Assembly (NCBI GenBank): GCA_964635975.1
Contig: CAZWPO010000012.1
Span: 1 to 64,000, forward strand
From: UBA5314 sp964635975
GTDB lineage: Bacteria; Bacillota; Syntrophomonadia; Syntrophomonadales; Syntrophomonadaceae
DNA: 64,000 nt
Direction: 5' to 3'
Shown: one piece after another, positions 53,463 to 62,490 of the stretch
Layout: each line of letters opens with the position of its first letter
How positions within the stretch are numbered: the stretch's first letter is position 1
Notes under the pieces: generated by a model
Told to the model about the DNA's origin: nothing
What the model saw: only the letters and a program-made list of their open reading frames with translations
Database searches by the model: none
Program-made: the position numbers and the translations under genes

Positions 53463-54179
53463 CTACTCATCAAATGCCTCTTCGACCTTCCATACCTTCC
53501 ATACATTGCCCACAAGATCAGGTCCCGGTTTGAGAGTCTGTTTGCCAGGCCGCCAGCCGGACGGTGTGGCCTCTGTACCTTCGGAGGCTCGAACCAACTG
53601 AAACGCCTGTACTTGACGAATTGATTCTTTAACATTCCTGCCTACCGGCGGAGTCAAAACCTCAAATCCTTGTATAACACCATCCGGATCGATAATAAAC
53701 CGGCCTCGTGTCTCAATACCGCTGTCTTCATCATAGATGCCATACGCTTTGCCAATGCTCCCATCCTGATCCGAACACATAGCAAAGGGAACATCATGTC
53801 CAATCATTTTAGATAACTCATGATCATTCCACATTTTATGAACAAACACACTGTCTACGCTCATGGATATAACTTCAGCGCCCAGGCTTTGAATTTCGGG
53901 GTGTTTCACAGCAACTGCTGAGATTTCGGTAGCTCAAACAAAGGTAAAATCGCCAGGATAAAAACAGAGCAGAACCCATTTGCCCTTAAACTCTGCGAGG
54001 CTGATGTTAACAAATTTGCCCTGATAGAAAGCTGGCGCTACAAAATCAGGAGCTGGTTTGCCCACTCTTACCATCGATTTCTTCGCCTCCTTCGCTTCGG
54101 TTTGGATGGTCATGTCCGTCTCGGTATCCATCTTTTTAATAGGTGGTCGCTGACATCCCGGCTTGAATTCCTCTGGCAT
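53463..54179 (-). CDS. Peroxiredoxin with selenocysteine at the catalytic position (UGA read-through)
   Basis: I join two frames that are in phase across one TGA at 53934-53936. The first 81 codons carry VGKPAPDFVAPAFYQGK and LLCFYPGDFTFV; the codon after V is TGA; ATEISAVAVKHPEIQSLGAE follows. In peroxiredoxins the TFV is followed by the peroxidatic Cys and then PTEI, so the TGA sits exactly on the catalytic residue. The total is 238 residues with U82. A hairpin at 53907-53922 has a GU-containing loop at a SECIS-like distance. The usual resolving Cys (VCPAGW) is replaced by ATPSGW, so it would be a 1-Sec enzyme. A nonsense mutation is the alternative explanation. Confidence 0.75.
53907..53922 (-). 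promoter_or_regulatory. SECIS-like hairpin for selenocysteine insertion
   Basis: On the minus strand CTCAGC-AGTT-GCTGTG folds into a stem with one mismatch and a four-base loop containing GU, starting 11 bases after the UGA. Bacterial SECIS elements lie directly downstream of UGA with a GU-bearing apical loop, so the position and loop fit. The stem is short and was judged by eye. Confidence 0.5.
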
Positions 54180-54383
54180 TAGGATAGCCTCCTTTCTTTA
54201 GGAAATAGCCGTCTGTTTGATAATTATGGATTGTAAAACTAACATACCATACGGGATTCTTATATACAAGAAAGGGTTTTTGCCTATTTCACGTTGCTGC
54301 CATTAGTTTCATAACTCAAATTTAATACATCAATAAAACTAAAATATAGTTCACTGGCAGCATCGGTTCGTTCGTGCTCCAAT

Positions 54384-54410
54384 AAAAAGACTCCGTTCTA
54401 AACGGAGTCT
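54384..54410 (-). terminator. Terminator of the acyl-CoA oxidation operon
   Basis: On the minus strand AGACTCCGTT and AACGGAGTCT pair around a short loop and are followed by TTTTTATT. It lies about 60 bases after the ETF alpha stop codon. Confidence 0.8.
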
Positions 54411-54468
54411 CATGCTAGCATTATCGAGACCAGCTCAAAGATTTATTCAGTCCATGAGTTTTCATGAG

Positions 54469-55407
54469 CTATTTAATAATGTTTTTCTTAAGTTCAGGTA
54501 TTGCTTGTTTGAGATCGGCAATTAGAATATAATCGGCCATGCTGTTCATAAATGCTTTTTCATCGCTGTTGATCGATACTATGGTTCCCGCGTCGCGTAT
54601 CCCGACAGTAAACTGCACCTGTCCGGATACGCCAAGGACGACAGCCAGCTGTGGTTTGCATATCTTCCCTGAGAGCCCTACTATTCTTTCCTCGCTGAAC
54701 CACTTTTTATCACTGGCTACCGGCTTTGAACAGGCTACTTCGCCGCCCAGTGCCCTGGCAATTTCGTTTACAGCAGCCAGATCTTCGATATTCTCAACCC
54801 CCTGCCCGACAACCAGGAGTATATTTGCTTCTTCGATTTTTACGCTGTCCCCGGCTTTCGCTCTGGTTTCGACAAGTCTTAAGGCTGAAGGTTTTACATT
54901 CACCCTGCATTCAATGATCTGCCCTTCGCCCCGCTTATCGATGGAAGAGAAAGAGCGCGGTGAAATAGCTATTACCTGATTTTCAGCAATGATATGCTGG
55001 GTGGCTACGGCCGCCCCCCCCAGTACATTTCTAACACACAAAAGTCTGTCATTCTCCCAGCTCATCGCTTTAACATCACTCAAGCATCCGGCTCCCCATA
55101 CCTGAGCCAGCCGCCCGGCCAGTTCTTTTCCCCGGCGGTTGGAGGCCAGAAGAATGATGCTCATAGCATTCTGCTCTGCCGTCTGCTGCAGGGCGGAGGC
55201 CAGGGCAGCGGTATCGGAGATGCTCAAGTTTGGCTCGCTGATCGATAAAACATTGACACCCCTGGCAGCCAATTCGGCTGCCTGCTCGGGACCGTTGATG
55301 GCAGCAGCTGATACCCCTAAACTCGTTTCTTCAGCTATAGACATGGCGGCGTTGAGCAACTCCAGGGCAAAAGATGTAGTTTCACTGTAGATTAGTATCC
55401 CGGCCAT
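54469..55407 (-). CDS. etfA: Electron transfer flavoprotein alpha subunit (FixB-like)
   Basis: The 312-residue protein has the N-terminal ETF domain (GILIYSETTSFALELLNAAM, IILLASNRRGKELAGRLAQV) and the C-terminal FAD-binding domain (GKICKPQLAVVLGVSGQVQF, KAFMNSMADYILIADL). It forms a heterodimer with the neighbouring beta subunit and carries FAD. The gene follows etfB with one base between. In this operon it would take electrons from the acyl-CoA dehydrogenases and pass them to FixCX. Confidence 0.92.
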   Translation of the reverse strand: MAGILIYSETTSFALELLNAAMSIAEETSLGVSAAAINGPEQAAELAARGVNVLSISEPNLSISDTAALASALQQTAEQNAMSIILLASNRRGKELAGRLAQVWGAGCLSDVKAMSWENDRLLCVRNVLGGAAVATQHIIAENQVIAISPRSFSSIDKRGEGQIIECRVNVKPSALRLVETRAKAGDSVKIEEANILLVVGQGVENIEDLAAVNEIARALGGEVACSKPVASDKKWFSEERIVGLSGKICKPQLAVVLGVSGQVQFTVGIRDAGTIVSINSDEKAFMNSMADYILIADLKQAIPELKKNIIK

Positions 55408-55408
55408 A

Positions 55409-56152
55409 CTACTTCCCTCCTAGAAAGCCTTCTGTCTCCAGGGCTTTGATCAATTCATCGATGCTCTTCACTTCAATCTGCCGGCGCTGCATCTCCGGCG
55501 CCAGGCTGCTCAAGGTTTCTATTTTGCCTTCCGGAATTTCATCCGCGGGGGTAACTTCTTTGGGTTTCCTGCCGGCTTTTAATATTTGGGTTACCGAGGG
55601 AATTCTGGGCTCATTGATGTCGGCCAGAACGCTTACCACCAGCGGCAGATCACCCTCCAAAATCTCCTCCGAGTCTTCCAGGGAACGCACGATAGAAGCC
55701 GTGCTGCCGTTCAGAGTAATGCTCTTTACATAGGCGGCCTGGGGCATGCCGAGGATTCCAGCTACCCGGGAGCCTACCTGTCCGGAGTAATTGTCCCCGC
55801 TGCCTTCGCCCAAAATGATGATCCCCACGTCATCTATCTTAGCTATATCCTGGGCGATAAGTTCGGCGCTGACAGCGCTCTCAGCACTTTCCAGCCGGTC
55901 GTCAATAATCAGGCGAGCCTCATCAGCGCCGGCGGCCAGCGCTTCTTTTACGGTATCTTCCAGGGCTTCTCTCCCGACTGCCACTACAATCACCTTTCCT
56001 CCTATGGCTTCCTTGATCTGCACGCCCGCTTCCAGGGCATTCTTGTCAATGTTACCAAAGGTAAGAGGTACGCCATCCAAAACCGGCTGACGGTTCCTGA
56101 TCCGGATCTGCTTGAGATCTGCTATCTGCTTCATGGCAACTACTATATTCAT
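55409..56152 (-). CDS. etfB: Electron transfer flavoprotein beta subunit (FixA-like)
   Basis: The 247-residue protein begins MNIVVAMKQIADLKQIRIRN and has VAVGREALEDTVKEALAAGA, the ETF beta adenine-nucleotide-binding region, and SRVAGILGMPQAAYVKSI. It pairs with the downstream alpha subunit. The gene lies directly after the FixX-like ferredoxin gene, giving the order fixC-fixX-fixA-fixB in the direction of transcription. Confidence 0.92.
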   Translation of the reverse strand: MNIVVAMKQIADLKQIRIRNRQPVLDGVPLTFGNIDKNALEAGVQIKEAIGGKVIVVAVGREALEDTVKEALAAGADEARLIIDDRLESAESAVSAELIAQDIAKIDDVGIIILGEGSGDNYSGQVGSRVAGILGMPQAAYVKSITLNGSTASIVRSLEDSEEILEGDLPLVVSVLADINEPRIPSVTQILKAGRKPKEVTPADEIPEGKIETLSSLAPEMQRRQIEVKSIDELIKALETEGFLGGK

Positions 56153-56206
56153 TGTTAAACACTCCTTAAATTGAGCCTGCTGACAAAAGCCTGCCGCGGT
56201 ATGTCT

Positions 56207-56491
56207 CTAGCCGAAGCGGAACTGTACCCCCGATCCGCCGGCAGGATAATTCCACTCCAGGACCTCCGACCCGCAGGCCAGAAGGCAGGTGCCGCATTCC
56301 AGGCATCCATCCACGCTTAAAACCACTTCGGCTTTGTTGTTTTCCAGATACAGCCCGGCCGGACACACCAGCACCAACTTCTTTAAGCGAACGTCTTTTT
56401 CGCGGCCTTCTTTTATCCGAATGTGAAACTTCTTGTCCTCTTTGAAGACATTCAGGCCGAGCTTGGCCTTGAGTCCGATGCTTTCGCTCAT
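56207..56491 (-). CDS. fixX: FixX-like ferredoxin
   Basis: The 94-residue protein carries the FixX signature CPAGLY, then the 4Fe-4S motif CLECGTCLLAC and the ending YPAGGSGVQFRFG. The start MSESIGLKAK overlaps the FixC stop codon as ATGA; a longer frame to 56530 is inside FixC. It delivers electrons from the ETF-quinone oxidoreductase module to quinone or to a ferredoxin partner. Confidence 0.93.
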   Translation of the reverse strand: MSESIGLKAKLGLNVFKEDKKFHIRIKEGREKDVRLKKLVLVCPAGLYLENNKAEVVLSVDGCLECGTCLLACGSEVLEWNYPAGGSGVQFRFG

Positions 56492-57786
56492 ATTTTCATC
56501 ATTCTCCTTCCCACCTTCAGCAGCTTCCATATCTCAGCCATTTTAAGATACTTTTTCACAGTGGGATAAAGCCTATCTTTGGGGCCTGACGGCACTGCAT
56601 AAAGATCTTTCATCATACTTCCCGCCAGCTCGGGGTAATGGCTAAAAAGGTCACGATATTCCAGCACATGTAGAGATTCCTTAAAGTTCTTAAAATCTCT
56701 CAATACAAAGCTGTCATTTAATAATTGTTCGTAGCAGGCCAGTCCAGCTTCGCTGAAATCGCCGCGCTCGCAGGCTCTGATTACCGCCTGGGCAGCCAAA
56801 TACCCGCTGGCTAAAGCATATTCCATTCCCCTCACCGTCACCCCGATATTCATAGAAAAGCCGGCTGCGTCTCCGGCCACCAGAATTCCATGACCGTAGA
56901 GCCTGCCCATTGAATTGAGGCCGCCTTCGGGGATGACATGAGCAGAATATTCGACAGTACTGCCGCCCCTGATGAGGCTCTGCACTTCCGGGCGCTCCTT
57001 GAAACGCTCCAGCAGGTCGGGGGCTTTTATTGCCGGAGCATCGTATAAGGCCTCAATACCAATTACTATTCCCAGACTCAGGCTGTCTTTGTTAGTATAT
57101 AGAAAGCCGCCCCCGAACTTGCCGGCGGTGACATCGCCCATAAAGAGGCGCGCCGCCCCTTCGTCGCCGTTCAAGTTAAATCGGTCTTCCAGTATTTGCC
57201 TGTCCAGTTCGATGACTTCCTTGAAGCCTACCGCATGAGTTTTGGGGTCTCCAGCTTTTCTTAAGCCCGCCTTCTGAGCGATAAAGGAGAGCACTCCATC
57301 GCAGGCTATTACTACCTTGGCCCTTAAATCCTCGCCTCCAGCCCTAACTCCTGCAACCCGACCGTCCTCAAATACAAGATCGTCCACCCGGCTTCTGCAT
57401 ACCAGCATGGCGCCTTTCTTTTCTGCTTCTTTGGACAGCCATCTATCAAATTTGCCTCGCAAGACGCTGCAGCTCTGATGCGGTTCATCTTTGAGTTCCT
57501 GTCCGGCATAGCGCAGGGTTATGGAGCGCTCCCGGCCCATCAGGCAGACTTCTTCATGGGCTATGTGCCTTTCCAGGGGGGCTTTTGACCACAAATCCGG
57601 GAACATATCCCTGACCGGACTTACATACATGCGCCCGCCGGTCACGTTTTTGGCCCCGCAGTAATCTCCTCTCTCCAATAAGAGCACTTCTAATCCCTGT
57701 GACGCCAGGGTGTAGGCGGCGGCCAGGCCCGCCAACCCTCCGCCCACGATTATAGCATCAAATATTTCTTCTGCTTGACTCCCCAT
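56488..57786 (-). CDS. fixC: FixC-like ETF:quinone oxidoreductase
   Basis: The 432-residue flavoprotein has the N-terminal FAD motif DAIIVGGGLAGLAAAYTLAS, the GAKNVTGGRMY segment and the family's HVIPEGGLNSMGRLYGHGIL and VAGDAAGFSMNIGVTVRGME motifs. With FixX it corresponds to ETF:quinone oxidoreductase. It is placed between the short acyl-CoA dehydrogenase gene and fixX. Nitrogen-fixation genes are absent, so the role here is electron transfer from fatty-acid oxidation. Confidence 0.93.
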   Translation of the reverse strand: MGSQAEEIFDAIIVGGGLAGLAAAYTLASQGLEVLLLERGDYCGAKNVTGGRMYVSPVRDMFPDLWSKAPLERHIAHEEVCLMGRERSITLRYAGQELKDEPHQSCSVLRGKFDRWLSKEAEKKGAMLVCRSRVDDLVFEDGRVAGVRAGGEDLRAKVVIACDGVLSFIAQKAGLRKAGDPKTHAVGFKEVIELDRQILEDRFNLNGDEGAARLFMGDVTAGKFGGGFLYTNKDSLSLGIVIGIEALYDAPAIKAPDLLERFKERPEVQSLIRGGSTVEYSAHVIPEGGLNSMGRLYGHGILVAGDAAGFSMNIGVTVRGMEYALASGYLAAQAVIRACERGDFSEAGLACYEQLLNDSFVLRDFKNFKESLHVLEYRDLFSHYPELAGSMMKDLYAVPSGPKDRLYPTVKKYLKMAEIWKLLKVGRRMMKI

Positions 57787-57834
57787 AATAAAAACCTCGT
57801 TCCCATAGCTGTTTTCACTGTTCGCACCGGAGCT

Positions 57835-58974
57835 TTAACCGTTTAGCACAACGCCCGCCACAATCATCTTTTGCATATCGGCCACACCTTCCACCTGGGG
57901 GCCCATGATGGCATCGCGGTATAGGCGCGACACTTTGTAGTCGTTCATCAGACCATAGGAGCCGTGAATATCAACAGCTGTCCGGGCCGCATCGGCAAAA
58001 GCTTCGCACACAAAGGTCTTGGTCAGCGCCGCTTCCTTGGCGAATGCCGCCTGGTCTTTGGCATCATTGGCCAGGCAGCCCAGCCGGTAGGTCAACCAGC
58101 GGCAGGCCTCATACTTCATAGCCAGGTCAGCAATTCTTAATTGAATAGCTTGAAACTTGGCGATGGGCTCGCCCCTATGGGTCTTTTCTCTGGCGTATTT
58201 AACCGATTCCTCATAAGCAGACAGGATTCCGCCCAGAGAGGTGGCGCTGATGCCCACTTTGCCGAAGGCAATGCCGTAAGTTAGCACCGGGAATCCGCCC
58301 CCTACTTTGCCGAGCACGTTTTCAGGCGGCACCGCTACGTCCTTGAAATACACATCCAGGAGTTCTCCGCCGTGATAGCCCATTTTGTTCCAGGGTTTGG
58401 ATACGGAATACCCCGGGCAGAACTTTTCCACTATAAATGCGGTGGGTTTGCCGCTCTCTGCATCGGCTGCAAACAGCACCATGGGGCCAGGATAATTTGC
58501 ATTGGTAATAAAGCGTTTGGTGCCATTGATGATATACTGGCCGTCTTTTTTCACCGCCGCAGTAGTAATCTGCTTGGGGTCAGAGCCGGTTCCGGGTTCG
58601 GTAAAAGCGAAGGAGGCCAGCTCTTTCCCCTTGCAGGATGGGGGCATATATTTTTGTTTTTGCTCTTCGGTTCCGAATTTATCTATGGCTCCCAGGCCAA
58701 GGCAGTTGACCGATATGGCAATTGCCGGACCACTGGCCACTTTGCTGATCTGCTCCATGGCCAACACGTAGCCGTCGTAGCCGGCTTCCGCCCCGCCGTA
58801 AGCTTCTTTGAAGGGCAGTCCGCAAAGCTCGAGCTCGGCCAGTCCCGCCATTATCTCCCGGGGAAGTTTGTTCTCCCGGTCTATTGCTTCAGCCGCAGGC
58901 AGAATAGCTTTCTCACTAAATTCCTGGGCCATCTTTTGAATGAGGAGTTGTTCCTTGCTTAGTGTAAACTCCAT
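57835..58974 (-). CDS. Acyl-CoA dehydrogenase, short-chain type
   Basis: The 379-residue protein has LASFAFTEPGTGSDPKQITT, INGTKRFITNANYPG and the substrate-binding end YGLMNDYKVSRLYRDAIMGP, with the catalytic Glu in QVEGVADMQ. It resembles short- or medium-chain acyl-CoA dehydrogenases that oxidise butyryl-CoA-type substrates. GGAG lies before the ATG. It sits between the large dehydrogenase and FixC on the same strand and uses ETF as acceptor. Confidence 0.92.
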   Translation of the reverse strand: MEFTLSKEQLLIQKMAQEFSEKAILPAAEAIDRENKLPREIMAGLAELELCGLPFKEAYGGAEAGYDGYVLAMEQISKVASGPAIAISVNCLGLGAIDKFGTEEQKQKYMPPSCKGKELASFAFTEPGTGSDPKQITTAAVKKDGQYIINGTKRFITNANYPGPMVLFAADAESGKPTAFIVEKFCPGYSVSKPWNKMGYHGGELLDVYFKDVAVPPENVLGKVGGGFPVLTYGIAFGKVGISATSLGGILSAYEESVKYAREKTHRGEPIAKFQAIQLRIADLAMKYEACRWLTYRLGCLANDAKDQAAFAKEAALTKTFVCEAFADAARTAVDIHGSYGLMNDYKVSRLYRDAIMGPQVEGVADMQKMIVAGVVLNG

Positions 58975-59051
58975 CCCCTTGTTCTCCTTTCCATCTCCCT
59001 GGCAGAGGAGCGCAGACGCTCTGTTCTCCCCCGCCGCCTTTCATGCACTGT

Positions 59052-60899
59052 TTAATAAATAAAATAGTCGCTGTCGATGTTTAAAACCGAGGTATCCGCC
59101 AGTTTGATTATCTCAGCCAGGTTGACCACATGGGGCACTTCATTCAGAAGATAATAGCGGGCGGAAAGGATCTTGCCCTGGTAGAACTTGTAGTCGTAGT
59201 GGTCGGTGCCCAGTTCTTTTATTTTCTGGTCGGCCAGGAGCGCCTGCTCCAGGAGCAGTTTGCCTCCCAGCATCTCTGCCGTAGCCATCAGCACCCGCTT
59301 GGCAAAAGTCGGGACTAGACCCAGCTTCTCAGCATCCTGGGTAAACCCTGCCATGGATTTTTGAATCTCTTCATAAGCCGCCAGGGCTTTTCCTAACTGC
59401 GCAAATTCTTTTTCAAAGCCGGGCGTGTTTTTGTTGGCTTCGTAAAAATCTTTGTTATCCTGCATCCAGCGGCCAAATACAGCGCCTTTTTCCATGCCCC
59501 ATTTACGACCCACCAGGTCCATGGCCTGGATATAGGTGGTACCTTCATATAGAGTGTTTATCTTGGTATCGCGGGCCAGCTTTTCGCAGGGATAATCCGA
59601 TATATACCCGTAGCCGCCGTATATCTGTATGGCTTCGGTGCCGACCAGATCCCAGGATATTTCGCTGCAGTAGGCTTTGGCCAGCGGGATGATTACCTGC
59701 AATTCGTCATCGGCTTTCTTCTGCTCGACCGGATCAGGATCCCAATGGTTGACCTCGATGTCGAAATAACCTCGATAAGTTATAGCCCGGCAGGCTTCGG
59801 TGATAGCTTTGCATCTTAAAAGAGCCCTTTTGATGTCTTCGTGCTCGACGATGGGGACTCTACCCTTTTTGGGATTGGTGAAAGGCGTTCCCTGGACCCT
59901 GGTGCATGCATATTCATGGGCGTTGTGATAGGCATTGGCGATCACGCTGATGGAGAGAATTCCGCAAACCAGGCGCTCTTCGTTCATCATTTTAAACATG
60001 AGTGCCATACCGTCGCCCTTGCCGTCATGTTCCAGGGGATTCCTGCCCAGCAGGTAGCCGCGGCAGCCGTCATTCTCGCCAAAGCTCAAGGATACGGTAG
60101 GATTCCCGTGCATGCCCATTTTGTGTTCGATTCCGGTGGCGGCCACATCGTTAGATTCCATGCTGCCATCATCGTTCACCCAGTACTTGGGCACTACAAA
60201 CAGGGAAATGCCTCCGGTCCCGGGTTTGGCTCCGTCCACCCGGGCCAGGAACAGGTGCACGATATTTTCCGCGAAATTATTGTCGCCATTGCTTATGAAT
60301 ATCTTCTGGCCTTTGATTTTGTAAATCCGGGGATCATCGGTTGGATAGGCCTTGCTGTTGATTTCTCCCACGTCAGAACCGGCCTGGGGCTCGGTTAAGC
60401 ACATAGTTCCCGTGTAATCTCCGGAAAACATTTTGGGCAGGAATTTCTGCTTGATATCTTCCGGGGCCAGCTCGTTTATCAGCATGGAAGATCCCTGGGC
60501 CATAGCCAGGAAAGGAGGCACAAAGGCCGGATTGGCAGCTGAAAACATTTCCCACAAGGGGAACATCATAACCTGGGGCAGAACCACCGCACCTTCACTG
60601 GTGTCGTTATTGCTGCATCCCCAGCCTTCCGAGATCAGCTTCTTATATACCGGTGGAACCGTCGGCGAAATGATGACCTGGCCGTTTTCAAATTTAATAG
60701 GATTTATCTCCCCGTCATCGGAAGTCGGCTCCACTACATCCTTGGTCATTTTCAAAACTGTGTCCAGGATCATGTCCACATCATCGACGCTGTAGTTGTC
60801 CCGGTATCTCTTGTAGGCCAGTATTTTATTAAGAGGGAGCCATTCTTTTAAGATGAATTTGAAATCCCTGGTGTTCTTATACGCAAAGTTAGAAGCCAC
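59052..60899 (-). CDS. Large acyl-CoA dehydrogenase (600-residue class, DmdC-like)
   Basis: The 615-residue protein has the N-terminal acyl-CoA dehydrogenase core with GTMCLTEPQAGSDVGEINSK, IFISNGDNNFAENIVHLFLA and the C-terminal catalytic region KINTLYEGTTYIQAMDL (Glu conserved). An additional 130-residue C-terminal domain follows, as in the DmdC/FadE-type class of about 600 residues. It could use longer-chain or modified acyl-CoA. Co-location with a CoA-transferase suggests fatty-acid degradation. The exact substrate cannot be told. Confidence 0.9.
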   Translation of the reverse strand: MASNFAYKNTRDFKFILKEWLPLNKILAYKRYRDNYSVDDVDMILDTVLKMTKDVVEPTSDDGEINPIKFENGQVIISPTVPPVYKKLISEGWGCSNNDTSEGAVVLPQVMMFPLWEMFSAANPAFVPPFLAMAQGSSMLINELAPEDIKQKFLPKMFSGDYTGTMCLTEPQAGSDVGEINSKAYPTDDPRIYKIKGQKIFISNGDNNFAENIVHLFLARVDGAKPGTGGISLFVVPKYWVNDDGSMESNDVAATGIEHKMGMHGNPTVSLSFGENDGCRGYLLGRNPLEHDGKGDGMALMFKMMNEERLVCGILSISVIANAYHNAHEYACTRVQGTPFTNPKKGRVPIVEHEDIKRALLRCKAITEACRAITYRGYFDIEVNHWDPDPVEQKKADDELQVIIPLAKAYCSEISWDLVGTEAIQIYGGYGYISDYPCEKLARDTKINTLYEGTTYIQAMDLVGRKWGMEKGAVFGRWMQDNKDFYEANKNTPGFEKEFAQLGKALAAYEEIQKSMAGFTQDAEKLGLVPTFAKRVLMATAEMLGGKLLLEQALLADQKIKELGTDHYDYKFYQGKILSARYYLLNEVPHVVNLAEIIKLADTSVLNIDSDYFIY

Positions 60900-60942
60900 T
60901 TTTTTATCCCTCCATTTTCTAATCGTTCTTAAGCAATCGCCT

Positions 60943-62304
60943 TTAAAAAGGAATCCGGTTGGTCGGGGACCAGATCTTCATTTCCTGAGCGCTCTTTATA
61001 AGATCATCGCGGAAATCCGGGTGGGCAATACTGATAACTCCCTCCGCCATACCCCATATGGAGCGGCCTTTCATATTGACCGCACCGTATTCGGTTACCA
61101 GGTAGTGCACCATTACCCGGGGGACAGTAACCACAGCGCCTCTTGGCAGGCAGGGATTTATGCGGGATTTAACATTGCCGGTCTTGTCGGTATAGGTTGA
61201 ATTGAAAGCCAGGATGCCCTTGCCGCCTTTTGATTCCCAGGCCCCGATATGAAAATCAAGCGAGCCCCCGGTGCCGGAGATCTGCCTGATACCGTTGGAT
61301 TCCGAGCATACCTGAGAAAAGAGGTCTACCTCTATGATGTTGTTGATGGAAATAACGTTGTCTTCCATTGCTATATATTTGGGATTGTTTGTGTAGTCAC
61401 AGTTGTAAGCGGCGACCTGGGGGTTGTTGTGCAGGAACTCATGGGTTTTCTTATTCCCGAAACAGAAGGTAAAGGAACTGCGGCCCACGTCCCTGGTCTT
61501 ATACTTGTTGGTGATTTTGCCGGCTTCATACATGTCCACCATGGCGTCGCAGAACATTTCCGTGTTTATACCCAGATCTTTGAGGTCGGACTGGGCGATT
61601 AAAGCCCCGATAGTGTTCGGAACTCCGCCGATACCCAGCTGTAGGCACGCCCGATCCGGTATCATGGGCATTATATGCGCAGCTATCGCTTTCTCGGTGG
61701 CAGACGGCTCAGCTGCCGGAGGCATCGCAAATATACTTTCATCGCTTTCGATTATAAAATCCACATCCCTGATATTGATGGATTCCATTGATCCGCCCAT
61801 GCAGTAGGGATTCTTTTCATTAACTTCAACTATAATCAGATCCGCATTTTTCAGGGTTGCATAGGTGTCAGAAGCAGCAATGCCGAAGTTGAAGCAGCCG
61901 TGGGAATCCATCGGGCAAGTCGTGAGAACCATAACATTCTTCTTCAAGAAAGGCTGAACCACATCACCGCGTATTTTCTGCAGGTCGTGGTACTGGGTAG
62001 GAACGTAGGAAATCCGGTTTGTATCGCCCAGTTTGCGGTCCAGGCCGTTGAAGTGGTTGCTATAGTAAGTGAAGGTCTTCATTTCCGGGTCGTTTTTTAC
62101 CACCATGGGGAATCTGACCGATGATGCACAGTCTATAGTCACATTAGTCAGATTCTCTTCACCAGCCCTTTCTCCCAGGGCCTTGTCAAATTCAGCCGGG
62201 AACAGTCCGAAATGGCCGTATCCAACTAAATCGCCGGACTTGACTTTCTGGGCCGCCTGGCCTGGAGATATCAATTTGCTTTTGTATTCATCTAAAAAAG
62301 TCAT
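60943..62304 (-). CDS. Acetyl-CoA hydrolase/transferase family CoA-transferase (butyryl-CoA:acetate type)
   Basis: The 453-residue protein begins FLDEYKSKLISPGQAAQKVK and has MDSHGCFNFGIAASDTYATL, CLQLGIGGVPNTIGALIAQS and GTGGSLDFHIGAWESKGG, typical of the Cat/acetate CoA-transferase family. It would activate a fatty acid by transferring CoA from acetyl-CoA or release acyl-CoA in the reverse direction. It is the first gene of the operon behind the sigma-54 promoter. Specificity for butyrate is inferred from length and context. Confidence 0.88.
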   Translation of the reverse strand: MTFLDEYKSKLISPGQAAQKVKSGDLVGYGHFGLFPAEFDKALGERAGEENLTNVTIDCASSVRFPMVVKNDPEMKTFTYYSNHFNGLDRKLGDTNRISYVPTQYHDLQKIRGDVVQPFLKKNVMVLTTCPMDSHGCFNFGIAASDTYATLKNADLIIVEVNEKNPYCMGGSMESINIRDVDFIIESDESIFAMPPAAEPSATEKAIAAHIMPMIPDRACLQLGIGGVPNTIGALIAQSDLKDLGINTEMFCDAMVDMYEAGKITNKYKTRDVGRSSFTFCFGNKKTHEFLHNNPQVAAYNCDYTNNPKYIAMEDNVISINNIIEVDLFSQVCSESNGIRQISGTGGSLDFHIGAWESKGGKGILAFNSTYTDKTGNVKSRINPCLPRGAVVTVPRVMVHYLVTEYGAVNMKGRSIWGMAEGVISIAHPDFRDDLIKSAQEMKIWSPTNRIPF

Positions 62305-62453
62305 TATATCCTTCCTCTCTCAAATTGTTTATCTCTAATTTAATAAAATTCCTAATCACACCGCCTTCCTGATAATTCACCTGGGTATTCCGTTCCATGC
62401 ATTACTTTTGTTGATTTTTCAGCGCGCTGTTTTAAGTCTTTACTAGTGATAAG

Positions 62454-62468
62454 GCAAAAAGCATGCCA
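62454..62468 (-). promoter_or_regulatory. Sigma-54 promoter of the acyl-CoA oxidation operon
   Basis: On the minus strand TGGCATGCTTTTTGC fits the -24/-12 consensus with GG and GC at the required spacing. It lies 150 bases upstream of the CoA-transferase start. A bacterial enhancer-binding protein gene lies directly upstream, which supports the call. Confidence 0.75.
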
Positions 62469-62490
62469 ACAATTAAAAGCCGCTGAGAAA

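Noticed and set aside
53463..53909. Independent 148-residue protein beginning at GTG 53909
   Set aside because: It lacks the first half of the peroxiredoxin fold and has no ribosome site; it is the continuation past the UGA of the upstream frame.
54469..57786. Nitrogen-fixation (fix) role for the FixABCX-like genes
   Set aside because: No nif genes are nearby and the genes share an operon with acyl-CoA dehydrogenases and a CoA-transferase, so fatty-acid oxidation is the better reading.
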